Part shown: in pieces, positions 44,560 to 57,019 of the stretch
Layout of the letters: the number at the start of each line of letters is the position of its first letter
Numbering within the stretch: the stretch's first letter is position 1
Source of the DNA: Malus domestica
Lineage: Eukaryota > Streptophyta > Magnoliopsida > Rosales > Rosaceae
DNA length: 64,000 nt
NCBI RefSeq assembly: GCF_042453785.1
Contig: NC_091670.1
Coordinates: forward strand, 3,681,501-3,745,500
Direction of reading: 5' to 3'
Translations under genes and position numbers: made by a program
Notes under the pieces: model-generated
Seen by the model: only the letters and a program-made list of their open reading frames with translations
What the model was told of the DNA's origin: nothing
Database searches by the model: none

Positions 44560-45865
44560 TCATATTCATCGACCAAATCACTCTTCCAAATTACTGTCTG
44601 CTGAAGGCTCTCCTTGTAACTGTGAATGCTGATGATCTTCTTTGTAAAGATTGAAGGGTAATTTACATTTTAACTCCTGCCGCGAGTTATAATATGAGAA
44701 AAAACCATTTACTAATATAGTGGTTTCTGTTGTTTTCCGGTGTTTTCTTTTCCTGCAGGTTTTGTAGTGCAGTAACGCCCTTTGTTTGGACCTGCCTGAA
44801 CTGCCCAAGTCTTTTAGTTTTTTTGGTTTGGGTTGGAACTTTATTTCTTAGTGCTGTTGTATTTTCTCGAGTAGGTATTCGACCGCTGTAAACCGATCAA
44901 GCTTTTGAAAATCTTGGATGGAAACTACGTATGGACTAATCTAGTTACAAATTGAATTGGTTTTTGCAGCTTGAATTCGTGCACCTGTTTCTTCTACTAA
45001 ATGCTTTTGCAATTGTTAATTTATGTCTATTTATTTCCTTGACGTAAAAAAATTATATTGCTTCCATCCGAAGAAAGTTCAAGTTTAGCTGTCCGGATCT
45101 TTGTTTCAGTTGTTACTCCCTTCGCACACTGAATCGAAGTCTACTCTCTGGATGACTAGATCCTTCCCTTGTGCGTGGAAATCGTAGGGTGGTATCCTTG
45201 TAGTAAATACCGAACAGCTAAACTCGAGATCATGAGTATTGAGTAGTCGCATTGTTTTGCTCATAAGTTTTCAACCGTCTGATCTGAAAACATGTATATA
45301 GCTACTACGAATCCATTCTGTTGAATTTAATTTCATCAAGCGCGCTACAAAATGCCGGCAATGACCTTTTACACTTGTTAGGATTTTAACTGTTAGAAGA
45401 TTAGAAATGTGATCTGAACTTTAATAAAACAGTAGTTCTGTATAGGCCGTACGCTGTAAATGCAGAGCAAGCTGAGGGGGATTCATCTTACTCCACAAGG
45501 AACCTGTTGCGTCGTTATGGTCGGAAGCGTTGTTTTTGAGTTTGCACATGTAACATAAATAATCCACATATGGTGGCATAATCATAACTACAAGGAAGAC
45601 GCTCGATCAGGTCAAGCGAAGCCATTTGTATGTCAGCCTCTAAATGTATACACCGTTAACCGGAAAATGAACGCTGTTGCAGATGGATTGGTTAGCTTTA
45701 GCCTCTCCTTAGCGAGACAATTAAGTTTTCGTTCATTGCTAATGCTGCATATGTTTTGAGGCTGACATAAAGCGATAACAAAAACATAGTGGCTAAAGCA
45801 ATCAAGATACAGCACATAGACGCTAAAACAGAACATAGAACAAATTAACCCAAAACTAATTATTC
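44560..45865. other. Intergenic, no gene recognised
   Basis: Moderately AT-rich without repeats or protein motifs that I can name. The right end is the 3' flank of the EC1-like gene. Confidence 0.45.
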
Positions 45866-45871
45866 TTTATT
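45866..45871 (-). promoter_or_regulatory. Possible poly(A) signal of the EC1-like gene
   Basis: AATAAA on the minus strand, 60 bases after the stop codon. Confidence 0.45.
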
Positions 45872-45930
45872 AAAATTAGCAATACGTGCATGCAACATTT
45901 TGTCAATATGAGTGCCCAAAAAGAAATTCT

Positions 45931-46392
45931 TTAAGGAACCAACTTCTCCCAACCAGTAGCAACTGGTTTAGTAGCAGGCTTACTGATCGACGGTGGTGAT
46001 GGTGTCGTGGAAGAAGGAGGGGACTCAATATGGTCGGCTTCGTCACAGTAACCCTTGAGTACATCAGTCTCTTCAGTGGTAAACCCTAGCGTGCCAAGCA
46101 AGGCAGGCCAACACTGGTGTTCAATGGTCCGAATGGCTTCGCAACACCCGTGCCCTATGTACGTCTCACCATTCAAGAAAAACATGACAACCTCGCCGGA
46201 ACAGGCCTGCAGCTGAAACAAAGATTCCCAGCAGTTTGCTGATTCTTCGTCCAACTTCAACCTCGCTGCGAGGTTCATGCTTGACCCAATTGAGTAACGA
46301 CTCAAAGGTCGAGCCGCACTGGCTATGAACGGCATGGCCAGGGCTAGAAGAGCTGTGAGAAGGAAGAGGAAGGAAATAGTGTGAGCTGCCAT
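45931..46392 (-). CDS. Egg cell-secreted protein 1 (EC1)-like protein
   Basis: EC1 proteins are small Cys-rich peptides stored in egg-cell vesicles and released on sperm arrival. They activate sperm, which moves the fusogen HAP2/GCS1 to the surface for double fertilisation. The 153-residue product has a signal peptide (residues 1 to about 27, FLFLLTALLALAMPFIASAA). A prolamin-like domain at about 52-118 has six Cys (54, 64, 83, 84, 94, 116) in the family pattern: NCWESLFQLQACSGEVVMFF, LNGETYIGHGCCEAIRTI, CWPALLGTLGFTTEE, LKGYCDE. A Pro/Ser/Thr-rich tail closes it. It is one exon, as usual for EC1 genes, with an ATG in good context, a TATA box 81 bases upstream and no break. Expression in the egg cell is inferred from the family only. 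Confidence 0.93.
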   Translation of the reverse strand: MAAHTISFLFLLTALLALAMPFIASAARPLSRYSIGSSMNLAARLKLDEESANCWESLFQLQACSGEVVMFFLNGETYIGHGCCEAIRTIEHQCWPALLGTLGFTTEETDVLKGYCDEADHIESPPSSTTPSPPSISKPATKPVATGWEKLVP

Positions 46393-46472
46393 TTTTCAAG
46401 ATTTTGATCGATTAATTTGTGGATGATGAGTGAGATATTCGATGTTTGAAGAATGAAGAAAAAGCGAAAGGG

Positions 46473-46480
46473 TTTATATA
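46473..46480 (-). promoter_or_regulatory. TATA box of the EC1-like gene
   Basis: TATATAAA on the minus strand, 81 bases before the ATG, implies a short 5' UTR of about 50 bases. Confidence 0.65.
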
Positions 46481-46499
46481 GAGGGACTGGAAACAGACG

Positions 46500-47314
46500 C
46501 TACTTGCTTGGGGAAGTGAAGAGCCTCCTGAGAAATGTCAATGATTATGCATACATTATTACCAGATTAGCGGCCAATTAAGACTAATTAAATTGATTAA
46601 AGTTATTTCCCAGGAATCCTTAGATAAATTAGTCGACGGTTTTGTGATCGTTGGTTTGCCAGAGGCGTTTAGCTGGAGTTTAATTTGTCTCTTGGGCTTC
46701 TTTCTTGACGGCCTTTTTCTTATGGTTATATAGATTGGACTTCCCTTGTTCCGTTTATGTTTGATTTTTTTATTTTTATTGTTTCCTCAAGTTTTTCATG
46801 TACATCACTTACAGTCTAGTAATATTTCATTTCATTTATAAATAAACTTTTTAATTTAAAACTTGTGAATAAAATATTCGATACCAATTTATACCCTCAC
46901 CTATAAATGTGTGTGTATCGTTATATAAAAATAAAAATAAAAATAAAAAAGTTTTTTCATGTATAAGTGATATTGGGGACGAGAAATCAAACACTAAAAC
47001 ATCGAGTGGATGAATATATGGTCTTAAGCACTTGGGCCACAAACATATGCATTGTTTGCGTACGTTATAGATACTACAAAACTACAATTTACAAACATGC
47101 AACGTTTAAATCACATGTGTAATATATAGATTGTTGTAGCATGTTGATAGGACAATGGTGGAAATAACCATCATGAATAAAATCTCAGAGGTTTTGGACA
47201 TGTAAAAACGAATGAAAAACACAAGACCTAAGTTCTAATAAAGCACAAGACCAAATTTTTGAACGAAAAGAGTGACGTTATAAAAATACAATATAACATA
47301 TGTTATCAACAATT
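46500..47314. other. Intergenic between the EC1-like gene and tRNA-His
   Basis: No gene. It includes an AAAAT microsatellite-like stretch (about 46927-46950). The part next to 46500 is the promoter of the EC1-like gene. Confidence 0.5.
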
Positions 47315-47386
47315 GTGGCTGTAGTTTAGTGGTAAGAATTCCACGTTGTGGCCGTGGAGACCTGGGCTCGAATCCCAGCAGCCACA
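47315..47386 (+). tRNA. tRNA-His (anticodon GTG)
   Basis: A full cloverleaf can be drawn. The acceptor stem is GTGGCTG with CAGCCAC. The D arm has TAGTTTAGTGGTAAGA (box A). The anticodon stem CCACG/CGTGG has loop TTGTGGC, giving GTG. The T arm is CTGGG-CTCGAAT-CCCAG (box B), and the discriminator base is A. There is no intron. The extra 5' G of mature tRNA-His is added after transcription in eukaryotes and is not encoded here. Flanks are nuclear. Confidence 0.95.
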
Positions 47387-47612
47387 CTATCCCCTCCTTT
47401 TAGCTAAATTGTTCCTGCCTTTTCCGCATTCCTTTTTGAACAATAAATTAGAGTAAATTAACTACTACATTTGTGAAGTTATATAAAAATGAAGTGTTAT
47501 TGGCACTCCAAAAACAAAAAATACATATAAAATAAATATTTTTTTAATACGTAGATATTGTAACTAGTCATTTTGTAGTTGTATTAGGTGTGACCTATCA
47601 AAAAGAAGTAGA

Positions 47613-47780
47613 TTTTTTTTTATAAACGATATTATTTACATTAAATAGGTTGGGAAGTGGGCTAAGCCTCACAATGTACTAGCAATAGTGTGGTTCAAAT
47701 TCGCCTTTAGTAAGAATCGAATTTAAGACCTCTCACTTACAATTAAAGAGAAATATCACTAGACCGTAGTACTAAGTGGC
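47613..47780 (-). mobile_element. tRNA-derived SINE, complete copy
   Basis: On the minus strand it runs from GCCACTTAGTACTACGGTC over the box B-like GATTCTT region to ATAATATCGTTTATA and an A run (T run at 47613-47620). Imperfect 10-bp duplications flank it (AAGAAGTAGA at 47603, AAGACATAGA at 47781). At 168 bp it is the uninterrupted relative of 35874-37535. Confidence 0.75.
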
Positions 47781-47790
47781 AAGACATAGA

Positions 47791-48746
47791 CTGTATTAGG
47801 TGACCACATTCACTAATATCTACTTGTAGATGTTAGTAGTGGCTATAGCTTTGCCAAAATTGCAAGTTTTGCTGTAGATATTTTCTCACTGAAGGACCCA
47901 AATTGACAAAAATAAATTTGGACCAATTATAAACCCATTTGTCAGATAGTTGATTTAGATGTTTAGCTTTATTTGTCACATCTTTATATAAATGTTAGAG
48001 ATGTAGTCATTAATGTGGTGAAAATTACTTTTTCTTCTTGTGCAATAAAAATATTTTTTTTTATTAAAAGCGATACTACTGTTTTAATTTACACTAAAAA
48101 TGGGAAGAGTTTGAACCTAAGACGCAAATTTTAAAAAAGAATATCATATTTATCAAGGCAAACCACCGCTACTAATGCATTCATTTTTCCTTTTAAAAAT
48201 GGAACCAGTTAATGGATTTGTCACCACAATCCACCTTTTTCGGGGTCAGGAAAACTCATAGAGGTATTTCAGCATCTTTTCGCCACTATCGTGTAATCTA
48301 CTAGTATGAAAAATCAAACTCAATATATGTTGTGTGGAACACAATCCTAAAATTTGTCCTAAACCTATGCGCGCATCCATTTCTGTTTGTTCAATTAAAT
48401 AAATTTTTATTATAAGAACATGTGATTGATTTTATTGTTCAAATAAATAAAAAGGATAAATAGTGAGGATTGAGTGACATGTCATTTTCTGATTTTGATT
48501 TTTATGGTAATGAAGCCTCCCTTATCTTGTTGATACAACAGTTCAGCTTCCAAATCATAAAGATTTTTAGGAAGCAAAAAGTCAAATTAAAGAGTCACGA
48601 CTCTATATTATGAACCGTTGAGATGTTATATTTATCATAAACCAAATTAGAGTGCACAAAAATTAATCAAAAGCCATGTTAATATGTCATTGTCGGTCCA
48701 TATTTTATGTTATTTTCTTCTTCTTGTTAGTGTGAACGTTACTAGG
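47791..48746. other. Intergenic, no gene recognised
   Basis: AT-rich; nothing supported. Confidence 0.45.
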
Positions 48747-48751
48747 ATGGC

Positions 48752-51700
48752 TAATACACTCCGATCCGGAATGTTCACAAGGACTCCGAATCGAGCTGTG
48801 ATGGCCAACACTTGGAAGGTGACAAAGCCATAAAGTGTAAAAATGTGGAAAAATATGAATAAATTTGAACCTAAGAGTGCTTAAATACTAGAGTGCGCTG
48901 GTGAGCGGGAATGAACCCACTTCACACGTGACGTTAGAACATAAGTAAGTATAGTAGAACAAATAAGGATTATACCCTAAGAAGTAGCCTTATATCCTAA
49001 GATTGCCAAGAATCCTCGTTAATATGAACATTCAGCAATTAAAACCTGGAGGGGTGCAAAATAGAAGATGTGAGTGGGTAAAAACAAAATGTTTGAAACC
49101 AAAATTATCTTTGTAATAACCCCTCTTTGTAAAATCGTATAATTTCTGAGAATTCACCATGTATAAGTATGATATTAAATGTAACCTAACATTAAATCCA
49201 GAAGTATAGCACAACATAGCAGCTCAACAGCAATATAAATAATCATATGCTTAATAATCCATGCTAGTACATAAGTCGGAGTCACCTATGGTGACCTGTA
49301 CGACTACAACCATATCTTATCAATCAATGCTAGCTCATAAGTCGGAGTCACCTATAGTGACATGTACGACTTATCCATATCTCATCCTATATGCTAGCTC
49401 ATAAGTCGGAGTCACCTCTTGTGACCTGTACGACTTGTCCATATCTCATCACATCTGCTAGCTCATTAGTCAGAGTCACCTCTTGTGACTTGTACGACTG
49501 AATCTATAGCTCAATAAGTATACCTGCACACGAGTCGGAATCACCTAAAGTGGTCTGTATGACAGGACTGGGTGTAAATAAATACGCTTAAGTGCTACGA
49601 TCACGTGAAGACTGTGCAAATAATCACGGGTCACCTACAAGTCAGAACCACCTAAAGTGGTTTGTACGACAAGACTGTGCACCTACCTTGGATCCAAGGT
49701 GAGCGTAAGGTGCGGGAGGTGAACATCATGTGAAGGATTGTGCCTTGGCCACGGGCGGGAGCACTAACACCGAAGTGCAGGTTTATGAGCTCTCAATGCA
49801 TCTCAATATAACATGTACGATTCGTGGCCAACCTGTATGATAGTGTCGGAGTTGCTTAAAACATTATATAGTCATGCCATAACTCCATCATTTCAACTAA
49901 TACCATAAACTCACATGAACTTACATGGGTGTCCTGTGTTCACCTTTACACTTCAAGCATTCACAATAATTATGTGCAGGTAATATACATATAAATAAAT
50001 CATGATGCACTCTAATACTCAACCATGTTATAGCATTTTCAATTATATACATATATATATATAATGGCATAAAATGCATAAGCTGTAACGCCCTACTCCC
50101 GAACTATTTATTTTCGGGAATAATTATCGATGACAAGCTTAACTAGACACTAGTTTAATTAACTATCATTAATTACGTTTCCGTACTTCAAATTCTTGAT
50201 TCTTCACACATTGATTTATGACAAACATTTAACCACTAATTCATAAGGTTAAATCTCACATTTTCCACCAATGTCCCTCACATTACTCAATCCCCTAAAC
50301 AAGGTTATTGTCTCAATTATTTAGTCTCATTTATTGTATGGCTCATCTAACGTCTCGTTAGACTACCTATGTACCCTAAATAAGGATCAAGCCATTCGTA
50401 GTTCACAATAATTACTTCAAAACATTCACAGTAATCGTAAGCAATAATCAATTTATAAACATTTATGGAATTATCAATTATATATATTTATATATATACA
50501 CACACACGATAGAAAGGAAAAGACTCACTCACCTGGAGTTTACGCTACAACTCCCTAGCACACACATAAAGGTGTCACGAACGATCGGCGCCTAGAATAA
50601 TTATCAAATCACATTTCAGAATTCTTATCGATAGAATACATAATTTACATAAAACACACCCCTAAGATTCGATCCGGAAGATCTGCATCACGGATTTCCG
50701 ATCCGTTACTTCCAAAGATTCACATTATGCTTCTAGAACAACATCCTAAAATTTCATTACGATCCAACGGTCAGATCTCCGCCAATTGCCAAAAACCAAG
50801 TGGCGGCCAACATTTTATTTTATGAACTTACAAATCCAATTCGGGAAGATCCGTACGTTAGATTCCCGATCCGTAAGTCTCTATGGTCCTTAAATATTAT
50901 GTACTATAATATATTAAAGCTTGGTGACAATCCAACGGTCGGATCGTCGATTCACATTTTACCAAGTAGCGTATCATAAGGGATTTAGGTTCAAATGATC
51001 AACCTACGTTATACAATTACCAAAACTGAACTCAAGGCATCTAATTTAACCTAAGAGTAGCATCGACAGTCCCTTGGCCACGCGCCGTCGTGGGTGGCAG
51101 TCGGCCGCCCCGATTCGCCGGAAAATCCAACTATTTCCAAAAATTACCAAAATTTACAAGCATGAAGATCTCAATGAGTAGAGTAAGTTTTGTACATGTG
51201 ACCAAGGCCAATTTGGCCGAGAAATACCTCAATTTTACATAAATCTGTCGGAAACCCTAAAGAGGGTGTGCTTTGATTCGACCTCCATGCTCACTCCGAC
51301 GCCTCCACAAGTGTTTGGGCTTTGTTTCTGAGGTTGAGGGGAGTCTATGGGTGGTGGTAATTGGTTGGGTTAGCTTCAATTTTTACGGATTGTCGTCATA
51401 CACCCACACGGCCCACCGTTTGTTTTTCCTTCAAAATATCACCAAATTCTTCTAATTTTGGGATGAAAATGGAAGGGAGAGGGTTAGGGTAGTATTTCCA
51501 GGTAATGATTCAACACAATTCACCGGGAATTGGGGAGAAAATGCACGGATTTTGCCTTGATACTCGGTCGGGTCGCACGGGTTAAGGAAGAGACCCGATT
51601 TCTCCCTCCTTCTCACCTTCCCTCCTTTCCCTCCTTTCTTTTCTCTCTGGTTGGTTAGTCTCCTCTCTTCCTCTCCTCTGATTGGGCAGCAGCCCTTCTT

Positions 51701-52014
51701 TCTTCTCTCTCCCGTTCCCCCTTCTTCTTTCTCTTCCTCTTCCCTCAATTCTTACCAAAGTTACTCTTAAAATAATGTAATGGTACTTAAAAAATAATAA
51801 TAATAATAAATGGTAATATCAATACCCCAATCCGCTTCTACTTGCGTCTACGCAGCCGTATTGTCGAATACTACAGAAATATGCTAAAGGAATATTTCAT
51901 ACGTCTCACTATACGTTGGTCAATGTAAGTCAATACCCTCGCCTCTAAGGGCATTTTCGTAAATTCACACCTTTAAAATTTATAAAATTCTAGAACTAGG
52001 GACGGGTTGTCACA
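48752..52014 (-). mobile_element. Probable solo LTR (family A relative), 3.3 kb
   Basis: On the minus strand it starts TGTGACAACCCGTCCCTAG and ends GATCCGGAGTGTATTA. The flanks ATGGC (48747-48751) and ATGTC (52015-52019) are a 4-of-5 match for a target duplication. Like the element at 2686 it has GGTGTGAA-TTAC near the start, a tandem array of GTACAGGTCAC/GACTCCGACT units and a CCCCTCCAGGTT region near the end. There is no coding sequence; a 98-aa Glu/Arg-rich minus frame at 51452-51748 only translates a purine-rich tract. Confidence 0.7.
49263..49560 (-). repeat. 64-66-bp tandem array in the solo LTR
   Basis: GCTAGCTCATAAGTCGGAGTC-type units start at 49263, 49329, 49393 and 49457, with weaker units at about 49522 and 49636. 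Each contains an imperfect inverted pair (GGAGTCACC/GGTGACC), so each unit could fold into a hairpin. Confidence 0.85.
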
Positions 52015-52498
52015 ATGTCAATACATCTTAAGATAACAACTTACATGTGCCAATTGAATACAAATATGTGTATAAATACTTATATATATATATATATCTT
52101 TATTTTATAGACATAGTAGAGCGTCAATATAGTAGTGTACTTGTGCGTGCAAGTCTTTCTCACAGCTAGAGCTTTATGGAGATTATAGATTATAGATAAT
52201 CAACCGACACCATGAATTATCACAATTCTAAATTACTTTTCACGAAAAAAGATCAAAGAATTAGAGTCAACCTGATGTTGATATGTACTACAAACACTAT
52301 TATGGAACTTTATCATTTCATGTGTGTAATATGCATAAAATATTAAAATTGAAGTTTGATATGTCCGCTTTTAGAGTTCATGAAATAAAATAAAAAAAAT
52401 ATTCCATATATCATAATTGTGTATCAAGTGAGTATCAAAATTACTAGCATGCATAGTATAACACTTATGTATTCACAAGTGAGTATAAAAAATAAATA

Positions 52499-52800
52499 AA
52501 TAAATTATAGCAATGGTTCCTCAACTTTAATCAAATTAGAGCAATGATCTCTTAACTAAAAATTCATTATTATTGGTCCTCAACTTATCAATTGAGTTAA
52601 AGTTAAAGGACCATTGCTCCAATTGAGTTAAAGTTGAGGAACCATTTATCTAGTTGGATTAAAATTGAGGGACCAATGGTAATGATTAGTTGAGAGACCA
52701 TAGTTGCACGTTTTGATGAGTTAAGAGACCAATAGTAATAAATTTTTAGTTGAGGAATCATTACTCCAATTAAATTAAAATTATTGTTACAATTTACTCA
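52499..52800. mobile_element. Foldback element, diverged relative of 36894-37368
   Basis: The left arm (AAATTATAGCAATGGTTCCTC) pairs with the right arm ending TTGTTACAATTTACTC. Both repeat the GGTCC-CAACT...TTAAAGTTGAGG phrases of the copy at 36.9 kb. It is shorter and more degenerate. Confidence 0.65.
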
Positions 52801-55290
52801 AAAAAAATCCGTATATCATAATAATAATGCCATGAAAAATAATTCGACTTAATTAACATTGTGGCTCACAAGTCACAAGTCACGGTCTTTTCAATATACA
52901 GTGCATTGAAAAGTTTCCGTTACATTTTAATTTAAATGGAACTTTATCTTTTTATATTATACTGTAACGGAACTATTGACAACTTTATTCTTTCGTGTGT
53001 CGGTAATTAATTATCGAACAGTTTAGCAACAAATATTGTTGGAGGGATGAACTACTGGGCTTTGAGTATATAGGGCTCTCTACATGCAAGTTTTAATTTT
53101 GGGCTTGGTTGGGCTTAGTCCACTAATAATTTCATCACTAAAACATGATTAGCATCATATGATTAAGCTTAACAAACTAGTTAATAAGTACTTGATAAAT
53201 CACCAAACGTATAAAATTCAAAAGGTAGTATCCTTTACATCATCGACCTCATCATATCACATGAGCTTAGAGAATTCAACGTTTCAAGCAACATGTGAAT
53301 TCATTTTCATCATCAACCTCACCAAAAATGAGTACTTCACGTTCTTATTTTATTGCTAATTTTCCATTGGGTCAAAGATATTGTTTTCTCGGTAAGTAAT
53401 CACTGATTTAGATGTCAGTTGAATCCAAAACGCGTAGACGTTTGGTCGTATCATAAAAAGCCTACAAGATATAAAAGGAACTAAACCTCTTTCGTACATG
53501 AGACGGGTTCCAAAACATCCAGACATTTGATCATATCATTTTTTTTACGAAAATTATTAAGTTTATCTCCAGATCAAGGATTTTATTTGAGAAATGTAAT
53601 GAAAACCTCCAAAAGGATAAGCGTCTGTTTGATATTCTACTTGAATCCCACTTTTTAATCTCAAAAACAATTTTCAAGTTTTAAGCTTTAAAAACTTATT
53701 TAGTAGGACTATTTTAAAAAACTGAACTCAAAACTAACTCCAAAATATAGTATATTCTCTAAAAACATAAAAAGTGAGTTTTTAAAGTTTTTAAACTTAC
53801 TCATTTCTTTTCTCTTCCCCCTCCCCTCTTACTCCAAATCTTTCTCCCTCTCTCTTCTTCTTTATCTCTCCTCTTTTTTTTTTTTTTTACCTTTTTCGTC
53901 TCTCCTCCAATCCGCTGTCTTCATTCTCGCGGTTCTTTATCTCACTCATCTTCCTCTCTATCTCGTCCGATCCTCTATTTTCTTTCTCTTTCCTTTAATC
54001 ATCTCTTATTTTCTTTCATCATCTCTCCTCTTTCTCCCTCTACTGCGACCCCCTCTTTTTAGATCTCTTTGTTTAGTTTAAGTCGTAAAATTTAAAAATT
54101 TTAAATCACAAATCAATCAAGTTTTTTAGTTTTAAAGAAAATTACTTTTAAGAAATGTTTTGAGAAATGATAAAAAATTTCAAATATGATATCAAACATA
54201 TTCGAATTTTTTCATGAATTCTCCGCACGTCATATTTAATATAATATTTTATAATATTTGTAGATAGTAGATAATTCATAAAATATCTCCTTTTATAAAT
54301 TCTGCGTAGCATCTCTCTTTTATTTTTCACATAAATTGAAAGCACCCGCGTTTAATTTTCGCTCGAAAATAGGGGCGAGCTTTTTCCAACAGTTTTTTTC
54401 CACCGACAAAATAGCATTTCACATGAAGCAACGGAGCAAGCTCTCAACCCGAAGAGAACAATTTCTTCTTTTTTTTTTATTTCAAAATTATTATTTTAGA
54501 AAAAATATTATTTTTTTGGGTCCACTAATAGCTCTCACAGCTACTGAAAGCTACAGATACGAAATCAATTCCGCTGCCAGTCTACGGGTCTGAATACACG
54601 TGGCAAATCTGGCACTGTTCGATCTTCAACTATCTGGATTCCAAATTTCTTCGTTAAAAGTTTAAGAATTAAGTGATTCAGATTTTTAAAATTTGATCTA
54701 ATAGTTAAAAATAGAGAAGTTAGTAAAATATTTAAAAAATTATAATAATTTTTTATCATTAAATTAAATTTCAAAAACTTAAATTACTTAATGCTTAGGA
54801 TTTAGAGGAGAGATACGGAAACGATGTCTTTCCAATAAACACACGATTTTTCACTTTTCATATTTTGTTTTTGGGGTTTTTCTCATTGCTTTTGCTTTGC
54901 AATCGCCACCAGACATAAAGAAGGAACAGCCAGCTGTGTCCATCAACAATCAGAAAAGTTTCTCCTCAGGGGAAGGGACCCACCAATATGATCGTGATTG
55001 CGGGACCCACATTATACGTGTTGTTGTGTGGCTTGAATGTGATTTCAACAAAACTTTTGTTTATCGACTGTAGTAATCAATCATCAAAACCCATGATTGT
55101 GAATTACTTTATTATTTTTATATTTTGGTGAAAGATAGTAATCACCTCAACTTAAAGCCTACAACTTGGATTTTTCTATTGGTCAATTTAGCACTTCTCG
55201 TTATCTGAACCTTCTCGTCATCCTTCTTTTTCGCTTGAGCATGAGAAGAGATTTTTCAGTGCAATCGGTACACGGAATGGTACATCATAT
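52801..55290. other. Intergenic, with a polypyrimidine tract
   Basis: No gene is recognised. About 53810-54060 is almost only C and T on the plus strand (CTCCCTCTCTCTTCTTC and similar). The rest is AT-rich. Confidence 0.5.
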
Positions 55291-55904
55291 GTCACTAAAT
55301 AAATGATGGAATATGTGTGCTAAAAAGTTAATAACTTAAAAAATAAAATTTTCCACAATTCCTACTAAAATAAGTGGTATACCACTTATATTTCCGTTAC
55401 AACTAAAAATTTCTCGAGCATAAGGACTAGATATATCAGCTCACCAAAACTTACACACATTTAACGAAGAATGGTACAAAATACCATTGCAACAGTAATC
55501 TGAAAATCCAAACAACAGCTGTTGTCGAGAACTTCACAACCAAAAAGCCAACAGAAGAAACGTGTCAAAAGACACACGAGAACGTGGTCATGCGAAGATT
55601 GAGGCACCATCATGTACATCTTCAATCGACCAACAAGAGGCATGGTCACAAAAAAAATGGCAGCCCGCCAAGATATGACTCGGAGAGTTGAGAAAGAAGG
55701 AATCCATCGTAAGGAATTCAACAACAAAGAGAGAATTGACGTGAGGGCAAGAGATTTGCGGAAGATGATAGACCTAACTCCCAAATACTAAACGAGAATT
55801 AAGAATAACTAAGATAAAAACTCAGAAAAACTGAGATGCTAAATCACAAAAAACAAAAAACAAAAAATTAAAGACGTAAAGAATGAAAAATGATTAGAAA
55901 AAAT

Positions 55905-56131
55905 GGGAAGTTTTAACAAAAAGTCTGTGGTAATGTTCATTTTAATGAAAAAATATATTTTTACACTAAAAAATCAAAGGAAAACTAATGAAAAAGGCTT
56001 GAAAACTTTGAGTTTTAATAATAAGGACAAAATAAAGGGTAAAGTGAATAGTACCAGGATTGACTTTTTAGTGTAAAAATGTGGTTTTTCGTTAAAGTGA
56101 ACAGTACCGGGTGCTTTTCGTTAAAGTTCCC
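55905..56131. mobile_element. MITE with about 70-bp inverted ends
   Basis: GGGAAGTTTTAACAAAAAGT at the left pairs with the reverse of ACTTTAACGAAAAGCACCCG at the right, and pairing continues to TTTTTACACTAAAAA. In unit 2 (about 60829-60900) only the left half remains. Confidence 0.7.
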
Positions 56132-57019
56132 AAAAATCAATTATGTTACTATTTATTTTATTTTTATAGTTAAAACTCAAAATTTTCGAATCATTTTCAT
56201 TAATTTTTCTTAAAAAATAAGAGGCTGCCACGAATAGCTAATGGTATTTGGCACGTGTTTTGATCGGCCAATGATAGCTACCGACAACAGATGAAAAGTA
56301 TTAAGAATCCGATTCAAAGACTTTAAATCCACTTGCAATTTGCAAAGCTATGTGTTATGTGTTGCAGATTTTAGCAGTCAAAATCTGGGTGATATTTGCA
56401 AGGTTAATTATTACTAATCCAGCTTTAGCTAGGGTTAGTAGGATTAATTGTCAAACCCTAAGTCAAATTGTTGTTTCACAGGTAACCAAGTTTAATTGAC
56501 TAGGTTAAGTTAGAAATAATGTGTTTGACGTCGTATATAAATGCTAGCTGGGGAGTTGCATAATATTCTAACGTATAATTTATAAACCTTTGGGAAAATC
56601 AGTGTCAATTTTGTAAAATGCTTGATCAAGTGACTGCCGAGTGAGGGCTTTTATAATCTAATCACTTATAACTATTTTTACCACGCGTTGCTAAAAAAAC
56701 GTTTACGAATATCCTTTTCCCTCTGTATGTTTGTTCGTATTTATATACTTGTGACGATTGAAACGTTAGGTGGTTAAGTGTTGATTTTGTCAATAAAATA
56801 GGAGTGTGCTATTTACACATATTTTTTTACTTCTCATACATTTCTTGTTCATTTTTGTCATTTGATATTCATTAATTCAGTTGATCCGACAGTCGCAAAT
56901 TAATAAGATGTGTTTGAAGTAAAAATGAATGTGTGGATAGCAAGTAAAAATGAAACAACATCTTATCATTTGATTGGTGACTTGTTATGTATTTTAAAAT
57001 CATCTGATTTAACATGGAT

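Noticed and set aside
49263..49560. Regularly spaced repeats resembling a CRISPR array
   Set aside because: Plant nuclear DNA, diverged units of 64-66 bp with no constant short repeat and variable spacers; a tandem array within an LTR.
51452..51748. 98-aa Glu/Arg/Lys-rich minus frame
   Set aside because: Translation of a purine-rich tract inside the solo LTR.
55461..55784. 107-aa minus frames conserved in both units of duplication 2 (also 60395-60718)
   Set aside because: Both start with TTG, lack any motif, and their similarity follows from the DNA duplication; no excess of silent changes could be judged by eye.
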